Assembly (NCBI GenBank): GCA_020632995.1
Contig: JACKEN010000001.1
Location: 62,001 to 126,000, forward strand
Origin: Deltaproteobacteria bacterium
GTDB taxonomy: Bacteria > Myxococcota > Kuafuiibacteriia > Kuafuiibacteriales > Kuafuiibacteriaceae
Length of the DNA: 64,000 nucleotides
Reading direction: 5' to 3'
The notes below the pieces were generated by a model. It saw only the letters and a program-made list of their open reading frames with translations. It ran no database searches and was not told where the DNA came from. The position numbers were made by a program, and so were the translations under genes. This document shows, one piece after another, positions 25,671 through 34,191 of this stretch; the first letter of the stretch is position 1; the number at the start of each line of letters is the position of its first letter.

Positions 25671-26097
25671 CCTCGGGCGCGCTGGCCGTCGCGCCGACCC
25701 GGGGCGTGCTCCTCGCGCGAAGCACGCCCCCGTACGCGTCCCGGTACGACCAGGCGAGGAACAGCTGGAGCGCGAGGAGGACGACGGGCATCGCCACGTC
25801 ACCTGGGGTGAGGAACACGTGGAAGGTGACGATGTTGACCATGATCGGGGCCAGCAACACCAGCGCCAGGGGGACGAAGCGGTTCCCGAGCAGCGCGAGG
25901 CCGGTGAGCAGCTCGATGGCCTTCACCAGCGGGAGCAGGTAGCCGGTCTGGACGAGCGCGCCCATGAACGCGGCGGCCGGCTCAGTGAGCTCGGGCATGG
26001 GCGCGAACTCCAGGAACCCGTTCAGGCCCCCCACGAAGAACGGCAGACCCAGGAGGATCCTGGCGAGGTGGGGGAGCAGTCCGGTGATTCGATTCAT
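25651..26097 (-). CDS. DoxX-family membrane protein
   Basis: The 148-residue protein starts at ATG 26097-26095 (MNRITGLLPHLARILLGLPF). Four hydrophobic segments are visible, including LLGLPFFVGGLNGFLEF, LLPLVKAIELLTGLALL and LALVLLAPIMVNIVTFHVFL, which is the DoxX/SURF4-like pattern. DoxX relatives are small inner-membrane proteins linked to redox or oxidative stress; the biochemical activity is uncertain. It is divergent from the LysR regulator at 26178, a frequent pairing in which LysR controls DoxX. Confidence 0.8.
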   Translation of the reverse strand: MNRITGLLPHLARILLGLPFFVGGLNGFLEFAPMPELTEPAAAFMGALVQTGYLLPLVKAIELLTGLALLGNRFVPLALVLLAPIMVNIVTFHVFLTPGDVAMPVVLLALQLFLAWSYRDAYGGVLRARSTPRVGATASAPEVSPQAA

Positions 26098-26155
26098 CCC
26101 GGATGACGTAGCAAGTTGCGCTCTTGCGGAGTAGCGGTCCGCTTGCACAAGATTA

Positions 26156-26169
26156 TTGCGTGAGCGCAA
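26156..26169. promoter_or_regulatory. Candidate LysR operator between doxX-like and lysR-like genes
   Basis: TTGCG (26156-26160) and CGCAA (26165-26169) form a perfect inverted repeat with a 4-nt centre, 9 nt before the regulator start. The same TTGCG core recurs at 26116-26120 and 26124-26128, and CTTG-CA-CAAG lies at 26142-26151. Repeated half-sites in an 80-nt divergent gap are typical for LysR binding. Confidence 0.5.
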
Positions 26170-26177
26170 CAGTGCCG

Positions 26178-27083
26178 ATGGATGGAGCGGTCGCCTTCGC
26201 GAGGGTCGTCGAGCTCGGGAGCTTCACCGCGGCGGCGCGTGAGAGTGGCGTGCCCACGTCGACCGTCAGCCGCCAGGTCCAACGGCTCGAGGAGTCACTG
26301 GGTGTGCAACTCCTCCTGCGGACGACCCGCAAGGTCTCCCTGACCGACGCCGGAGTGGCCTTCCACCGACGCGTCGGTCCCGCCTTGGGCGCGCTCGAGG
26401 AGGCGGCCAGCCTCATCCGGGGGCTCGCCGTCGAGCCCTCGGGGACGCTCCGCGTCAGCTGTCCCGTCAGCTTCGCCGCGTTCGCTCGACTCATCGCCGG
26501 GTTCGTGGCCGCCTATCCCAAGGTCGAGGTCGACCTCGTGGCGACCAACCGCTTCGTCGATCTCGTAGGGGAGGGCTTCGACGCCGCCATTCGGACCGGC
26601 GAGCTCCGCGACTCCTCCCTGATCGCGAAGAAGCTCGCGGAGTCGGAGCGATGGCTCGTGGCGGCGCCGCGGTACCTCGAGTCAGCGCCCGCGATCCGTC
26701 GGGCCAGCGACCTCGAACGGCACGCGTGCGTTCGATTCTCGACGGCGCACGGCTCGAAGTGGCGGCTCATCGGACCTCGAGGCGAGGTCGAGGTGCCGGT
26801 CGGAGGTCCCGTGCGCGCCGATGACATCTCCTTCTGCCTCTCGGCGGCGGCGAGCGGGGCAGGCATCGCGTTCCTGCCGTCGATGTTCGTCGCCGAGGCG
26901 ATCGCCGACGGTCGCCTGGTCCGGGTGCTGCCGCGCTTCGCGAGCCGCAAGGCCCCCGTGCACCTGGTCTATCCGTCGAGGCGCCACCAGCCCGCGAAGC
27001 TCCGGGTCTTTCGCGACTTCATCGCGGCGAACATGGGCCTTGCGCTCGGTGGGGCATCGCCCGCCCTCGCTCGGGGCGTCTAG
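26178..27083 (+). CDS. LysR-family transcriptional regulator
   Basis: The protein has 301 residues when started at ATG 26178 (MDGAVAFARVVELGSFTAAA), which is the standard LysR opening; a GTG at 26160 would add six residues. The N-terminal helix-turn-helix is GSFTAAARESGVPTSTVSRQ, and LLRTTRKVSLTDAG follows. The rest is the two-lobed ligand-binding domain, with ASGAGIAFLPSMFVAEAI near the C-terminus. LysR proteins act as tetramers and often regulate the divergent neighbour, here the DoxX gene. The ligand is unknown. Confidence 0.9.
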   Translation: MDGAVAFARVVELGSFTAAARESGVPTSTVSRQVQRLEESLGVQLLLRTTRKVSLTDAGVAFHRRVGPALGALEEAASLIRGLAVEPSGTLRVSCPVSFAAFARLIAGFVAAYPKVEVDLVATNRFVDLVGEGFDAAIRTGELRDSSLIAKKLAESERWLVAAPRYLESAPAIRRASDLERHACVRFSTAHGSKWRLIGPRGEVEVPVGGPVRADDISFCLSAAASGAGIAFLPSMFVAEAIADGRLVRVLPRFASRKAPVHLVYPSRRHQPAKLRVFRDFIAANMGLALGGASPALARGV

Positions 27084-27085
27084 CC

Positions 27086-27883
27086 TCAGATCCCGAACAG
27101 GCGCCGACAGTTCTCCCGGATGGCCGCGGCCATCTCGCCCGCCCCGATGCCCCGCGCCTCGGCCATGGCGGCCACCCCGAGCGGCACGTTCGCGGGCTCG
27201 TTGCGCTCGCGGTCCGGGCCCATGTACGGGCAGTCGGTCTCGGTGAGCAGGCGCTCGAGCGGGAGCTTCTGCGCCATGCGCTGGAAGCTCTCGGCTCGCA
27301 CCACCACCGGCGGGATGCTCAGGTAGTAGCCGGCCTCCGCGATGCGCTCGGCCAGCTTGAGCTTGCCGCCGTAGCAGTGAAAGTCGGCCTTCACCACGCC
27401 CTCCTCCTGGAGGATCTCCAGGCTGCGGGCCTCGGCCTTGCGGGTGTGGATGATCAGCGGCTTGTCGTGCTTGACGGCCACCTTGCACAACGCCCGGAAG
27501 ACCCGCTCCTGCTCCTCGGCCTGGTCCTTCACCCAGTACTGGTCGAGGCCGCACTCGCCGATCGCCACCAGCTCGTCGGCGTGGGCGTCGATCCACGACA
27601 CCTCCGCGTCCACGTCGAAGGGGGCGGGGGGGTCGAAGGGGTGGCTCCAGGTGGCCCGGTCGATCTTGTGGGCCACCGCGTCCACCGGGTAGATGCCGCA
27701 GGCCGGCTTGAGGTGCGGGTGCTCGGCGCACAGCGCCAACACCTGGCGGTTCGACACCGGCTCGAGGCCGTTGACGATGACCACCTCGACCCCGGCCTCC
27801 GCCGCGCGCAAGGCGACCTGCGCCCGGTCCGCGTCGAAGGCCTCGTGGGTGAGGTGGGCGTGGACGTCCACGTAGCCGGTCAT
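27086..27883 (-). CDS. TatD-family metal-dependent hydrolase
   Basis: The 265-residue TIM-barrel protein starts at ATG 27883 and opens with VDVHAHLTHEAFD, whose two histidines bind metal. GECGLDQYWV supplies the metal-bridging Glu, followed by LIIHTRKAEA and DFHCYGG. LTETDCPYMGPDR carries the catalytic Asp. TatD enzymes are DNases or RNases involved in DNA repair and RNA turnover, and some act on D-aminoacyl-tRNA. It is the last of three leftward genes, 22 nt after the lipoprotein gene. Convergent with lysR. Confidence 0.88.
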   Translation of the reverse strand: MTGYVDVHAHLTHEAFDADRAQVALRAAEAGVEVVIVNGLEPVSNRQVLALCAEHPHLKPACGIYPVDAVAHKIDRATWSHPFDPPAPFDVDAEVSWIDAHADELVAIGECGLDQYWVKDQAEEQERVFRALCKVAVKHDKPLIIHTRKAEARSLEILQEEGVVKADFHCYGGKLKLAERIAEAGYYLSIPPVVVRAESFQRMAQKLPLERLLTETDCPYMGPDRERNEPANVPLGVAAMAEARGIGAGEMAAAIRENCRRLFGI

Positions 27884-27905
27884 GGCCTGCCAGGGTCGGG
27901 CGCGC

Positions 27906-29093
27906 TCAGAGCCGGCCGAGGGTGAACATGTCGTCGAACTCGGGGAGGGTGCCGTCCTCACCCGCGGACTCGCGGTTGCCCACGCAGCGGACGCCGTAGC
28001 CGCGGGCGCGGCTGGTGTCGCTCAGCTCCTGGGGGTCCGCCTCGGTCTTGCGCCCGTAGATCCCGATCGCGTCGGGGTCGGGGGTCTCGTCCTTGTGCGA
28101 GCCGCCGTGCACCGCGCCGATGACGCCGTTGAAGCGGCCGTTGTCGGTGGTGATGCACACCGGCCAGATCGCCATCGGCTCGCCGTCGGCCAGGCGGTAC
28201 TGGCCGTAGACGCAGGTGGCGCCCACCGGGCACTCGGGCGGGTTGCTCGGCCCGATCGGGATGGTGGAGGTCATGGTCAGGCTCGCCACGCAGAACCAGG
28301 GCAGATCGCCCTCGCCCCCGCGCCGCGGCGGGAAGAGGTCCGAGGACCACTCCGAGAGGTTCCCGGTGAGGTCGAAGATCTGCTGGCCGTCCTCGCCCTC
28401 GACCACGTCGCGCGGCGCGCCGCCGACCGGCGCGCCGTTGCCGTCGAGCACCGCGCGCGGCTTGGTCGCCATGCACCCCGCGGTGCCGAGCACCGCGTCG
28501 TCGCAGGTGGCGGGGGCGTCGTCGCCGGTGGGGTAGGCGGTGAGCGTGTCGGGGGTCTGGCTGTCCGCCTGGGCGGCCTGCCGCATGATGATGTGCTCCA
28601 TGCTGCTGGGCAGGCGGCGCCCGATCCAGCGGCAGAAGTTGCTCGCCTCGCGCTGTGAGACCTCGACCACCGGGCACTCGTTGAACTCGTCCGCCACCTG
28701 GCAGACCTGGCTCTTGCTCGACTTGGACGGGTCGGGGCCGGCGCAGGCGCCGGAGTCCACGCAGAGCTGGAACAGGTCGTTCGTCACCTCGACCGCGTCC
28801 ACCCGCAGGGTGCGCTCCGCCCGGGGGGCGGTGGGCTCGAGCACCACGAAGCAGTTGTGCGGCACGTCGGGGTCGATGTTGGTCGCGAAGCCGGTGGTGG
28901 CGGTGCTGACCGGCCCGAACCGCGTGCACAGATCACCCGAGGGCGGCGCGCCCGGGGTGGTGTCCACCAGGTACAGGCGCTGCCCGTAGGCCACGGTGGT
29001 CTGCACCGGGATGTTCGGCGCGGTCTGGCTCTCCACGCAGGCGGTGGCGAGCCCGAAGAGGGCGAGGGGCGCGAGGGCTACGGCGTATCGCAT
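27906..29093 (-). CDS. Lipoprotein with formylglycine-generating-enzyme-like (SUMF1) domain
   Basis: The 395-residue protein has a lipobox LATAC (Cys19), so it is probably acylated and periplasm-facing. The mature region has the SUMF1/FGE framework: RVDAVEVTNDLFQLCVDSG, CPVVEVSQREASNFCRWIGRRLP, DLTGNLSEWSSD and ARGYGVRCV. FGE enzymes convert Cys to formylglycine in sulfatases, but many bacterial relatives are binding proteins in surface systems. The many cysteines suggest disulfides. It lies 3 nt after the TPR/PEGA gene and is almost certainly co-transcribed and co-acting with it. Confidence 0.75.
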   Translation of the reverse strand: MRYAVALAPLALFGLATACVESQTAPNIPVQTTVAYGQRLYLVDTTPGAPPSGDLCTRFGPVSTATTGFATNIDPDVPHNCFVVLEPTAPRAERTLRVDAVEVTNDLFQLCVDSGACAGPDPSKSSKSQVCQVADEFNECPVVEVSQREASNFCRWIGRRLPSSMEHIIMRQAAQADSQTPDTLTAYPTGDDAPATCDDAVLGTAGCMATKPRAVLDGNGAPVGGAPRDVVEGEDGQQIFDLTGNLSEWSSDLFPPRRGGEGDLPWFCVASLTMTSTIPIGPSNPPECPVGATCVYGQYRLADGEPMAIWPVCITTDNGRFNGVIGAVHGGSHKDETPDPDAIGIYGRKTEADPQELSDTSRARGYGVRCVGNRESAGEDGTLPEFDDMFTLGRL

Positions 29094-29096
29094 GAC

Positions 29097-30662
29097 TCAG
29101 AAGCTCCCCGACAGGCCGAACGCGGCGCCGTCCTCGGTGGGGAAGGTGGACACCCCGGTGATCGTCACCGTGGGCAGATCGTCGGGCCGGGTGGCGTCCG
29201 AGGTCACCGGGCCGGGGGGCACCTTGCGGAACCACTTGTACATGTAGACGCCGAGGCCGCCCGCGGCCAACGCGCCGCCCGCGATGGCGGAGATGAGCTG
29301 GGTGAGCTTGAGCGCCTTGAGCTGCCCGTCCTCGCGGAGGTTGGGGTCGCCGGCGTCCAGCGGGCCCTTGTAATACGGGTTGCCGCTCACCTGATCCGGG
29401 CCGAGCTGATCGTAGTAGGGGCGGCGCCGGATGAGCTTCTGGTAGACGAGCGGGCCGCCGAAGCCGAGGCCGCCGCCGATGATGCCGGCGAGCATCAGGT
29501 TGCGGCCCCACGCCGAGAGGGTGGCGTCGGCCACCGGAGGTACGTACTCGGTGAGCTGGACGTTCACCACCTTGGTCTCGTCCTTCAAGACGTCGACCTC
29601 GCCCGCCCACCGGTTGTAGCCGAGCAGCTCGACCTGCACCTGGTGCTTGCCGGCCTCGACCTGCTTCTTCTGCTTGTAGGGCGACAGGCCGATGATGGCG
29701 CCGTCCACGAAGATGCGGGCGCCGTCCTGGTTCACCACGATGTCGATGAGGCCGACGTTCTCGAGCTTCTTCATCTTGAAGTCGAGGGCGAGCGGCTTGT
29801 CGTCGGGCATGACGAACTCCCGCTTGAGCGGCTCGAACCCGTTGAGATCGATGTAGAGGGTGTGCGGCCCGGGGGTGACCTTGAAGCGGAAGTTGGTCTG
29901 CCCCTGCAGGCCGGTGTTCCGGTCGTCGAGGTAGATGTCGGCCCCCGGCGGATCCGAGGACACCGACAGCTCCTGGAAGCGCGAGCGGATCGACTGCTTG
30001 AGGCGCTTGATGGTCTCCTCGACGTCGGACTTGTCGGTCGCGTTGGGCTCGAGGTCGAGGTACTGCTGGAAGTAGTCGATCGACTCCTCGTAGCGGCCCA
30101 TCTTCTCGTAGCTCTTGGCGATGTTGAACAGCGCGCCCGAGGTCGCCTTCAGGTCGAAGGCCGCCTTGAACTCGGCGATCGCGCCCTCGTAGTCGCCGGC
30201 CGAGTACGCCTTGCGGCCGGCCGCGATGCGGGCCTGGTACTTGGCCTCGGGAGACGACTCATCCGGCGCCACCCGCTTCTTCAGGATCTCGATCTTGTCG
30301 AGGACCTCGGCCTTGTCGCGCGGATCCTCGGCCAGCTTCAGGTACTTCTCGTACCACTCGATCGCCTCCTCCCACTGGGAGAGGCGCTCGTGGGAGCGGG
30401 CGATGTTGTAGGCCAGCGCCGGGCGCGGGATCAGGGCGTAGGCCTTCTGGAAGGCGGCCACCGCGTCGAGGTAGTTGCCCGCCTTGAAGGCCTCCGCGCC
30501 CTGGCCGGCCAGGGTCCTCGCCTCGGCCTCCTTGTCCGCGGAGGCGGTGCTGGTGGTGGTCCCCTCGGCGCCGCCCTCGGCCTGGGCGGCGGCCGTGGCA
30601 GGCCCCAGGATCAGGGTGGCCACCAGGGCCCAACGGCGGATTACTCCCCGACCGGTCGTCAT
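29097..30662 (-). CDS. Exported TPR and PEGA domain protein
   Basis: The protein has 521 residues from ATG 30662. A signal peptide ends near ATAAAQA, so most of the protein should be outside the cytoplasm. Two TPR blocks follow (GQGAEAFKAGNYLDAVAAFQ, AGRKAYSAGDYEGAIAEFK), then two PEGA domains (SSDPPGADIYLDDRNTG and NQDGARIFVDGAIIG). Two hydrophobic segments lie at about 385-405 and 450-470. PEGA domains are thought to bind surface proteins or carbohydrate and are abundant in Myxococcota. It leads the operon with the FGE-like lipoprotein and TatD; an envelope scaffold is the likely role. Confidence 0.8.
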   Translation of the reverse strand: MTTGRGVIRRWALVATLILGPATAAAQAEGGAEGTTTSTASADKEAEARTLAGQGAEAFKAGNYLDAVAAFQKAYALIPRPALAYNIARSHERLSQWEEAIEWYEKYLKLAEDPRDKAEVLDKIEILKKRVAPDESSPEAKYQARIAAGRKAYSAGDYEGAIAEFKAAFDLKATSGALFNIAKSYEKMGRYEESIDYFQQYLDLEPNATDKSDVEETIKRLKQSIRSRFQELSVSSDPPGADIYLDDRNTGLQGQTNFRFKVTPGPHTLYIDLNGFEPLKREFVMPDDKPLALDFKMKKLENVGLIDIVVNQDGARIFVDGAIIGLSPYKQKKQVEAGKHQVQVELLGYNRWAGEVDVLKDETKVVNVQLTEYVPPVADATLSAWGRNLMLAGIIGGGLGFGGPLVYQKLIRRRPYYDQLGPDQVSGNPYYKGPLDAGDPNLREDGQLKALKLTQLISAIAGGALAAGGLGVYMYKWFRKVPPGPVTSDATRPDDLPTVTITGVSTFPTEDGAAFGLSGSF

Positions 30663-30763
30663 GGCCGACGACACTCCCACGAAGTTTCCACGGATTCAAC
30701 GACGACCCACGGTAAGCTCGCGCACATGCCCGGCCTGTGCGCGGGCGCGTGAGGAGCGGCGGC

Positions 30764-31402
30764 GTGGTTCGACGCGGGGAGTACCTGGAGCGCGCGGTGG
30801 TGATCCCCGGGGATCCGCCCCTGGAGGGGCTCTTCCACCGCGGCGCGCGTCGCCCCGCGGTGCTGGTGGCGCCGCCGCACCCCGAGCGGGGCGGCGGGAT
30901 GGAGGGCCCGGTGGTGGCGGAGCTGGCCTGGGCCCTCACCCGCGCCGGGCACGCCACCCTCCGCTTCAGCTACCCCGGCCTCGGGGCGAGCGGCGGTCGC
31001 TTCGGGCCCGAGGCGGCGCGCGAGGCCCGTGACCGGGCGCTCCAGCACCTCGCCGCGTCGGTGGGGCACGGGGCCCTGGTGGGGGTCGGGGTGGGCATGG
31101 GCGGGGCCCTGTTGATCGAGGCGGCCGCCGCGGGTGCGCTCGAGGCGGTGATCTGGGTTCGACCGGATCCGGATGAGCCGCTCCCCGATCCGGGCGCGCT
31201 CAGGGCCGAGGTCACCGCGGTGGTGCCCGCGGGTGAGGACCCGACCTGGCGAAGCGCCGTCCGGGCCTGGGCGGAGGCCGCCCCGCGGGGCGCGTACCGG
31301 GTGGTCCCGCACGCGGATCCGGCGTTCCTGAGGGGCCTGGTGACCCTGGGCCAGGTGGTGGCCGAGGTCCTCGTGCCCCCGGGGCAGATCGAGCTGGACT
31401 AG
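30764..31402 (+). CDS. Alpha/beta-hydrolase-fold protein lacking the nucleophile serine
   Basis: The protein has 212 residues from GTG 30764, chosen for the upstream GAGGAG; an earlier GTG at 30737 is possible. The fold is clear: LVAPPHPERGGGMEGPVV (oxyanion region), HATLRFSYPGLGASGG, then the elbow LVGVGVGMGGALL. At the elbow, where GxSxG is expected, the sequence reads G-V-G-M-G, so the nucleophilic serine is replaced by glycine. A C-terminal histidine (VPHADPAFL) remains. It is probably a non-catalytic relative of small dienelactone-hydrolase-like proteins. It is divergent from the TPR/PEGA gene. Confidence 0.65.
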   Translation: MVRRGEYLERAVVIPGDPPLEGLFHRGARRPAVLVAPPHPERGGGMEGPVVAELAWALTRAGHATLRFSYPGLGASGGRFGPEAAREARDRALQHLAASVGHGALVGVGVGMGGALLIEAAAAGALEAVIWVRPDPDEPLPDPGALRAEVTAVVPAGEDPTWRSAVRAWAEAAPRGAYRVVPHADPAFLRGLVTLGQVVAEVLVPPGQIELD

Positions 31403-31406
31403 GCTG

Positions 31407-31435
31407 TTGCACAGCCCGATCCCGCGTGCTACCTG
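31407..31435 (+). promoter_or_regulatory. Candidate rpsB promoter
   Basis: TTGCAC (31407-31412) and TACCTG (31430-31435) are separated by 17 nt. This would leave a 5' leader of about 150 nt before rpsB. Long leaders upstream of rpsB are known to carry S2 autoregulatory elements; whether this one does cannot be judged by eye. Confidence 0.4.
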
Positions 31436-31590
31436 CGGCCCCCTCGACGGGGTCCGATGGGCGGGCTCCAGCGAGTAAACGTCACACGCTCAGAGGGGCC
31501 TCGTGGGGTGCCGAGCGCCGAAGATCCGGCGCGGCGATCGAGGCTGAGGCTCTGAGCGGCGGAAAGAAAACCCCGAGAGAGGATCGAACC

Positions 31591-32424
31591 ATGTCCACCG
31601 TTACGATGAAGCAGATGCTCGAGGCCGGCGTTCACTTCGGCCACCAGACCAAGCGCTGGAACCCGAAGATGAAGCCGTACATCTTCGGCGCCCGCAACGG
31701 CATCTACATCATCGACCTGCAGCAGACCGTCGAGCTGTGGCGTCGCGCCTACGACTTCATCGTCGACCTCACCTCCCGCGGTGAGAAGGTGCTCTTCGTC
31801 GGCACCAAGAAGCAGGCCCAGGAGGTCATCTCCGAGGAGGCCGGCCGCGCCGGGATGTTCTACGTGAACAACCGCTGGCTGGGCGGCACCCTGACCAACT
31901 TCAAGACCGTGAAGGGCTCCATCGAGCGCCTGCGCACCATCGAGCGCATGGCCGAGGACGGCACCTTCGAGAAGCTCCTGAAGAAGGAGGTCCTCAACCT
32001 GAACCGTGAGCGCGAGAAGCTCATGCGCTCGCTCGGCGGGATCAAGGACATGAACCGGCTCCCCGCCGCCATGTTCGTGGTCGACCCCAAGAAGGAGCAC
32101 ATCGCGGTGGCCGAGGCGAACCGCCTCCAGATCCCGGTGGTGGCCATCGTGGACACCAACTGCGATCCCGACATGATCGACTACGTCATCCCGGGCAACG
32201 ATGACGCCATCCGCTCGGTGAAGCTCTTCACCGCCAACATCGCCGACGCCTGCGTGGAGGGCTCCTCCAAGTACCAGGACGCGCTGGCGGAGCGGAAGGA
32301 CAGCATGCCCGCGGAGAAGCGCGCCGAGAAGAAGGACGAGCGTCCCTCCGAGGGCGGCCCGGTGGTGGAGAAGATCTCCCGCGCCGGCGGCCACACCACC
32401 GAGACCCCCGAGGCCTCGGCCTGA
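31591..32424 (+). CDS. rpsB: 30S ribosomal protein S2
   Basis: The protein has 277 residues from ATG 31591, preceded by GAGAGGATC. It contains the S2 signatures MLEAGVHFGHQTKRWNPKM and GTLTNFKTVKGSIERL, as well as PAAMFVVDPKKEHIAVAEA. S2 binds the head of the small subunit and contacts S1. The C-terminal 45 residues or so are a charged extension beyond the typical bacterial length of about 240-255. It is followed 45 nt later by tsf, the near-universal rpsB-tsf pairing. Autoregulation by S2 in the 5' leader is plausible. Confidence 0.98.
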   Translation: MSTVTMKQMLEAGVHFGHQTKRWNPKMKPYIFGARNGIYIIDLQQTVELWRRAYDFIVDLTSRGEKVLFVGTKKQAQEVISEEAGRAGMFYVNNRWLGGTLTNFKTVKGSIERLRTIERMAEDGTFEKLLKKEVLNLNREREKLMRSLGGIKDMNRLPAAMFVVDPKKEHIAVAEANRLQIPVVAIVDTNCDPDMIDYVIPGNDDAIRSVKLFTANIADACVEGSSKYQDALAERKDSMPAEKRAEKKDERPSEGGPVVEKISRAGGHTTETPEASA

Positions 32425-32469
32425 TCCCGCGGACGCGGACTGCACCCTGGAACCCGAACGAGGAAGGCA

Positions 32470-33141
<672 letters not shown>

Positions 33142-33222
33142 TCCCCCTCCGCGGGCCTTGCGCCCGCGGGGCCTCCCGCTTGCTGCTTTACGCGGGGGTC
33201 CCACCCGTCGTAAGGACGCAGC

Positions 33223-33684
33223 ATGCCGCGCGTCTCATTCGGTACCTACTCCATCGAGGCCCCCTCGAGCTGGACGCTCAACAGCGTCATCATGGCCGGG
33301 CCGGTGGAGGACACCCCCTCCATGGGCATGCTCACCACCAAGGCGGTGCAGCCCTTCCAGCGCAACCTGATCACCACCCTCGAGCAGGTCGGCCCGAGCG
33401 AGACCCTCGAGTCCTACGTGAAGCGTCAGGTGGACGGCCTCAAGGAGGCCGGGGTGCCGCGCCAGGAGGTCAAGAAGCCCGAGCACCTGACCCTGGCCTC
33501 GGGCGCCGCGGGCCTGATCACCGAGCAGGTGATCCAGGGCGCGGGCGGCGAGCGGGTGCGCCAGATGCAGCTGGTGGTCTTCAAGGATGGGGTGGCCCAC
33601 ACCACGATCGCGTCGCACCTGGACGGCCCCTCATTCGAGGCGGTCCGGGCCGAGTTCCGCGCGATGCTCCTCAGCTTCCAATAG
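33223..33684 (+). CDS. DcrB/DUF1795-like protein
   Basis: The 153-residue protein starts with MPRVSFGTYSIEAPSSWTLNS, followed by FQRNLITTLEQVGPSETLESYVKRQVDGLKEAG and ends FEAVRAEFRAMLLSFQ. This alternation matches DcrB/DUF1795 proteins. The fold resembles Mog1/PsbP and is often found in envelope or type VI-associated immunity proteins. There is no signal peptide, so it should be cytoplasmic. It sits alone after tsf, and its 3' end overlaps the next gene, on the opposite strand, by 14 nt. Its partner is unknown. Confidence 0.62.
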   Translation: MPRVSFGTYSIEAPSSWTLNSVIMAGPVEDTPSMGMLTTKAVQPFQRNLITTLEQVGPSETLESYVKRQVDGLKEAGVPRQEVKKPEHLTLASGAAGLITEQVIQGAGGERVRQMQLVVFKDGVAHTTIASHLDGPSFEAVRAEFRAMLLSFQ

Positions 33685-34084
33685 GGAAGAGGCCGGCCCG
33701 GGCCACGATGAGCTCGAGGAGCTTGTCGTGCCCGCGCACGAAGCTGCTCAGCACGAAGCCGCCCCCGCGGGCGCTGACGTAGTGCCCGCCGAGGGGCATC
33801 TCGCTGTCCCGCACCTCGTTGATGTCCTCCCACGCCACGTGCACGAAGTCGGTGGCGCCGCGGTAGGTCACCCCGTACTCGTCGACCACGTACGCCATGC
33901 GCCAGTAGTGGGTGACGAAGCCCAGGAAGAACACGACGAAGAAGGCCACCGAGACCAGGGTGGACGCGGGCATGTCGGGGGAGAGGGCGGCGAGGGCGCC
34001 GACCGCGACCCAGAGGATCAGGGCCACGAGCACTGGCCAGCGGATGAGCCCGGTGGCTCGAAACTCATGACGCTCCCGCCGCAT
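33671..34084 (-). CDS. Two-TM membrane protein with PH-like domain
   Basis: The 137-residue protein has two adjacent membrane segments (WPVLVALILWVAVGALAAL and LVSVAFFVVFFLGFVTHYW). The C-terminus is beta-rich (YVVDEYGVTYRGATDFVHVAWEDINEV) and resembles bacterial PH/YdbT-like domains, where such a 'strand-VxWEDI' pattern is typical. It is probably an inner-membrane protein with a small cytoplasmic domain. No operon partners; convergent with the DcrB-like gene and divergent from the PEGA protein. Confidence 0.55.
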   Translation of the reverse strand: MRRERHEFRATGLIRWPVLVALILWVAVGALAALSPDMPASTLVSVAFFVVFFLGFVTHYWRMAYVVDEYGVTYRGATDFVHVAWEDINEVRDSEMPLGGHYVSARGGGFVLSSFVRGHDKLLELIVARAGLFPIGS

Positions 34085-34191
34085 CCTCCTTCATTAGGCG
34101 GCACCAGGCCCGCGCCGTCAAATCATCCGGGTTTCCACCTGTATCGTCGGGGGTTGCTCGGCGGCCCTCATCGGCGCTACCTCGACTCCGG

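Noticed and set aside
33149..33169. Hairpin CCGCGGGC-CTTGC-GCCCGCGG after tsf
   Set aside because: A strong 8-bp stem, but no T-run follows, so intrinsic termination is not supported; it could still protect the mRNA end.
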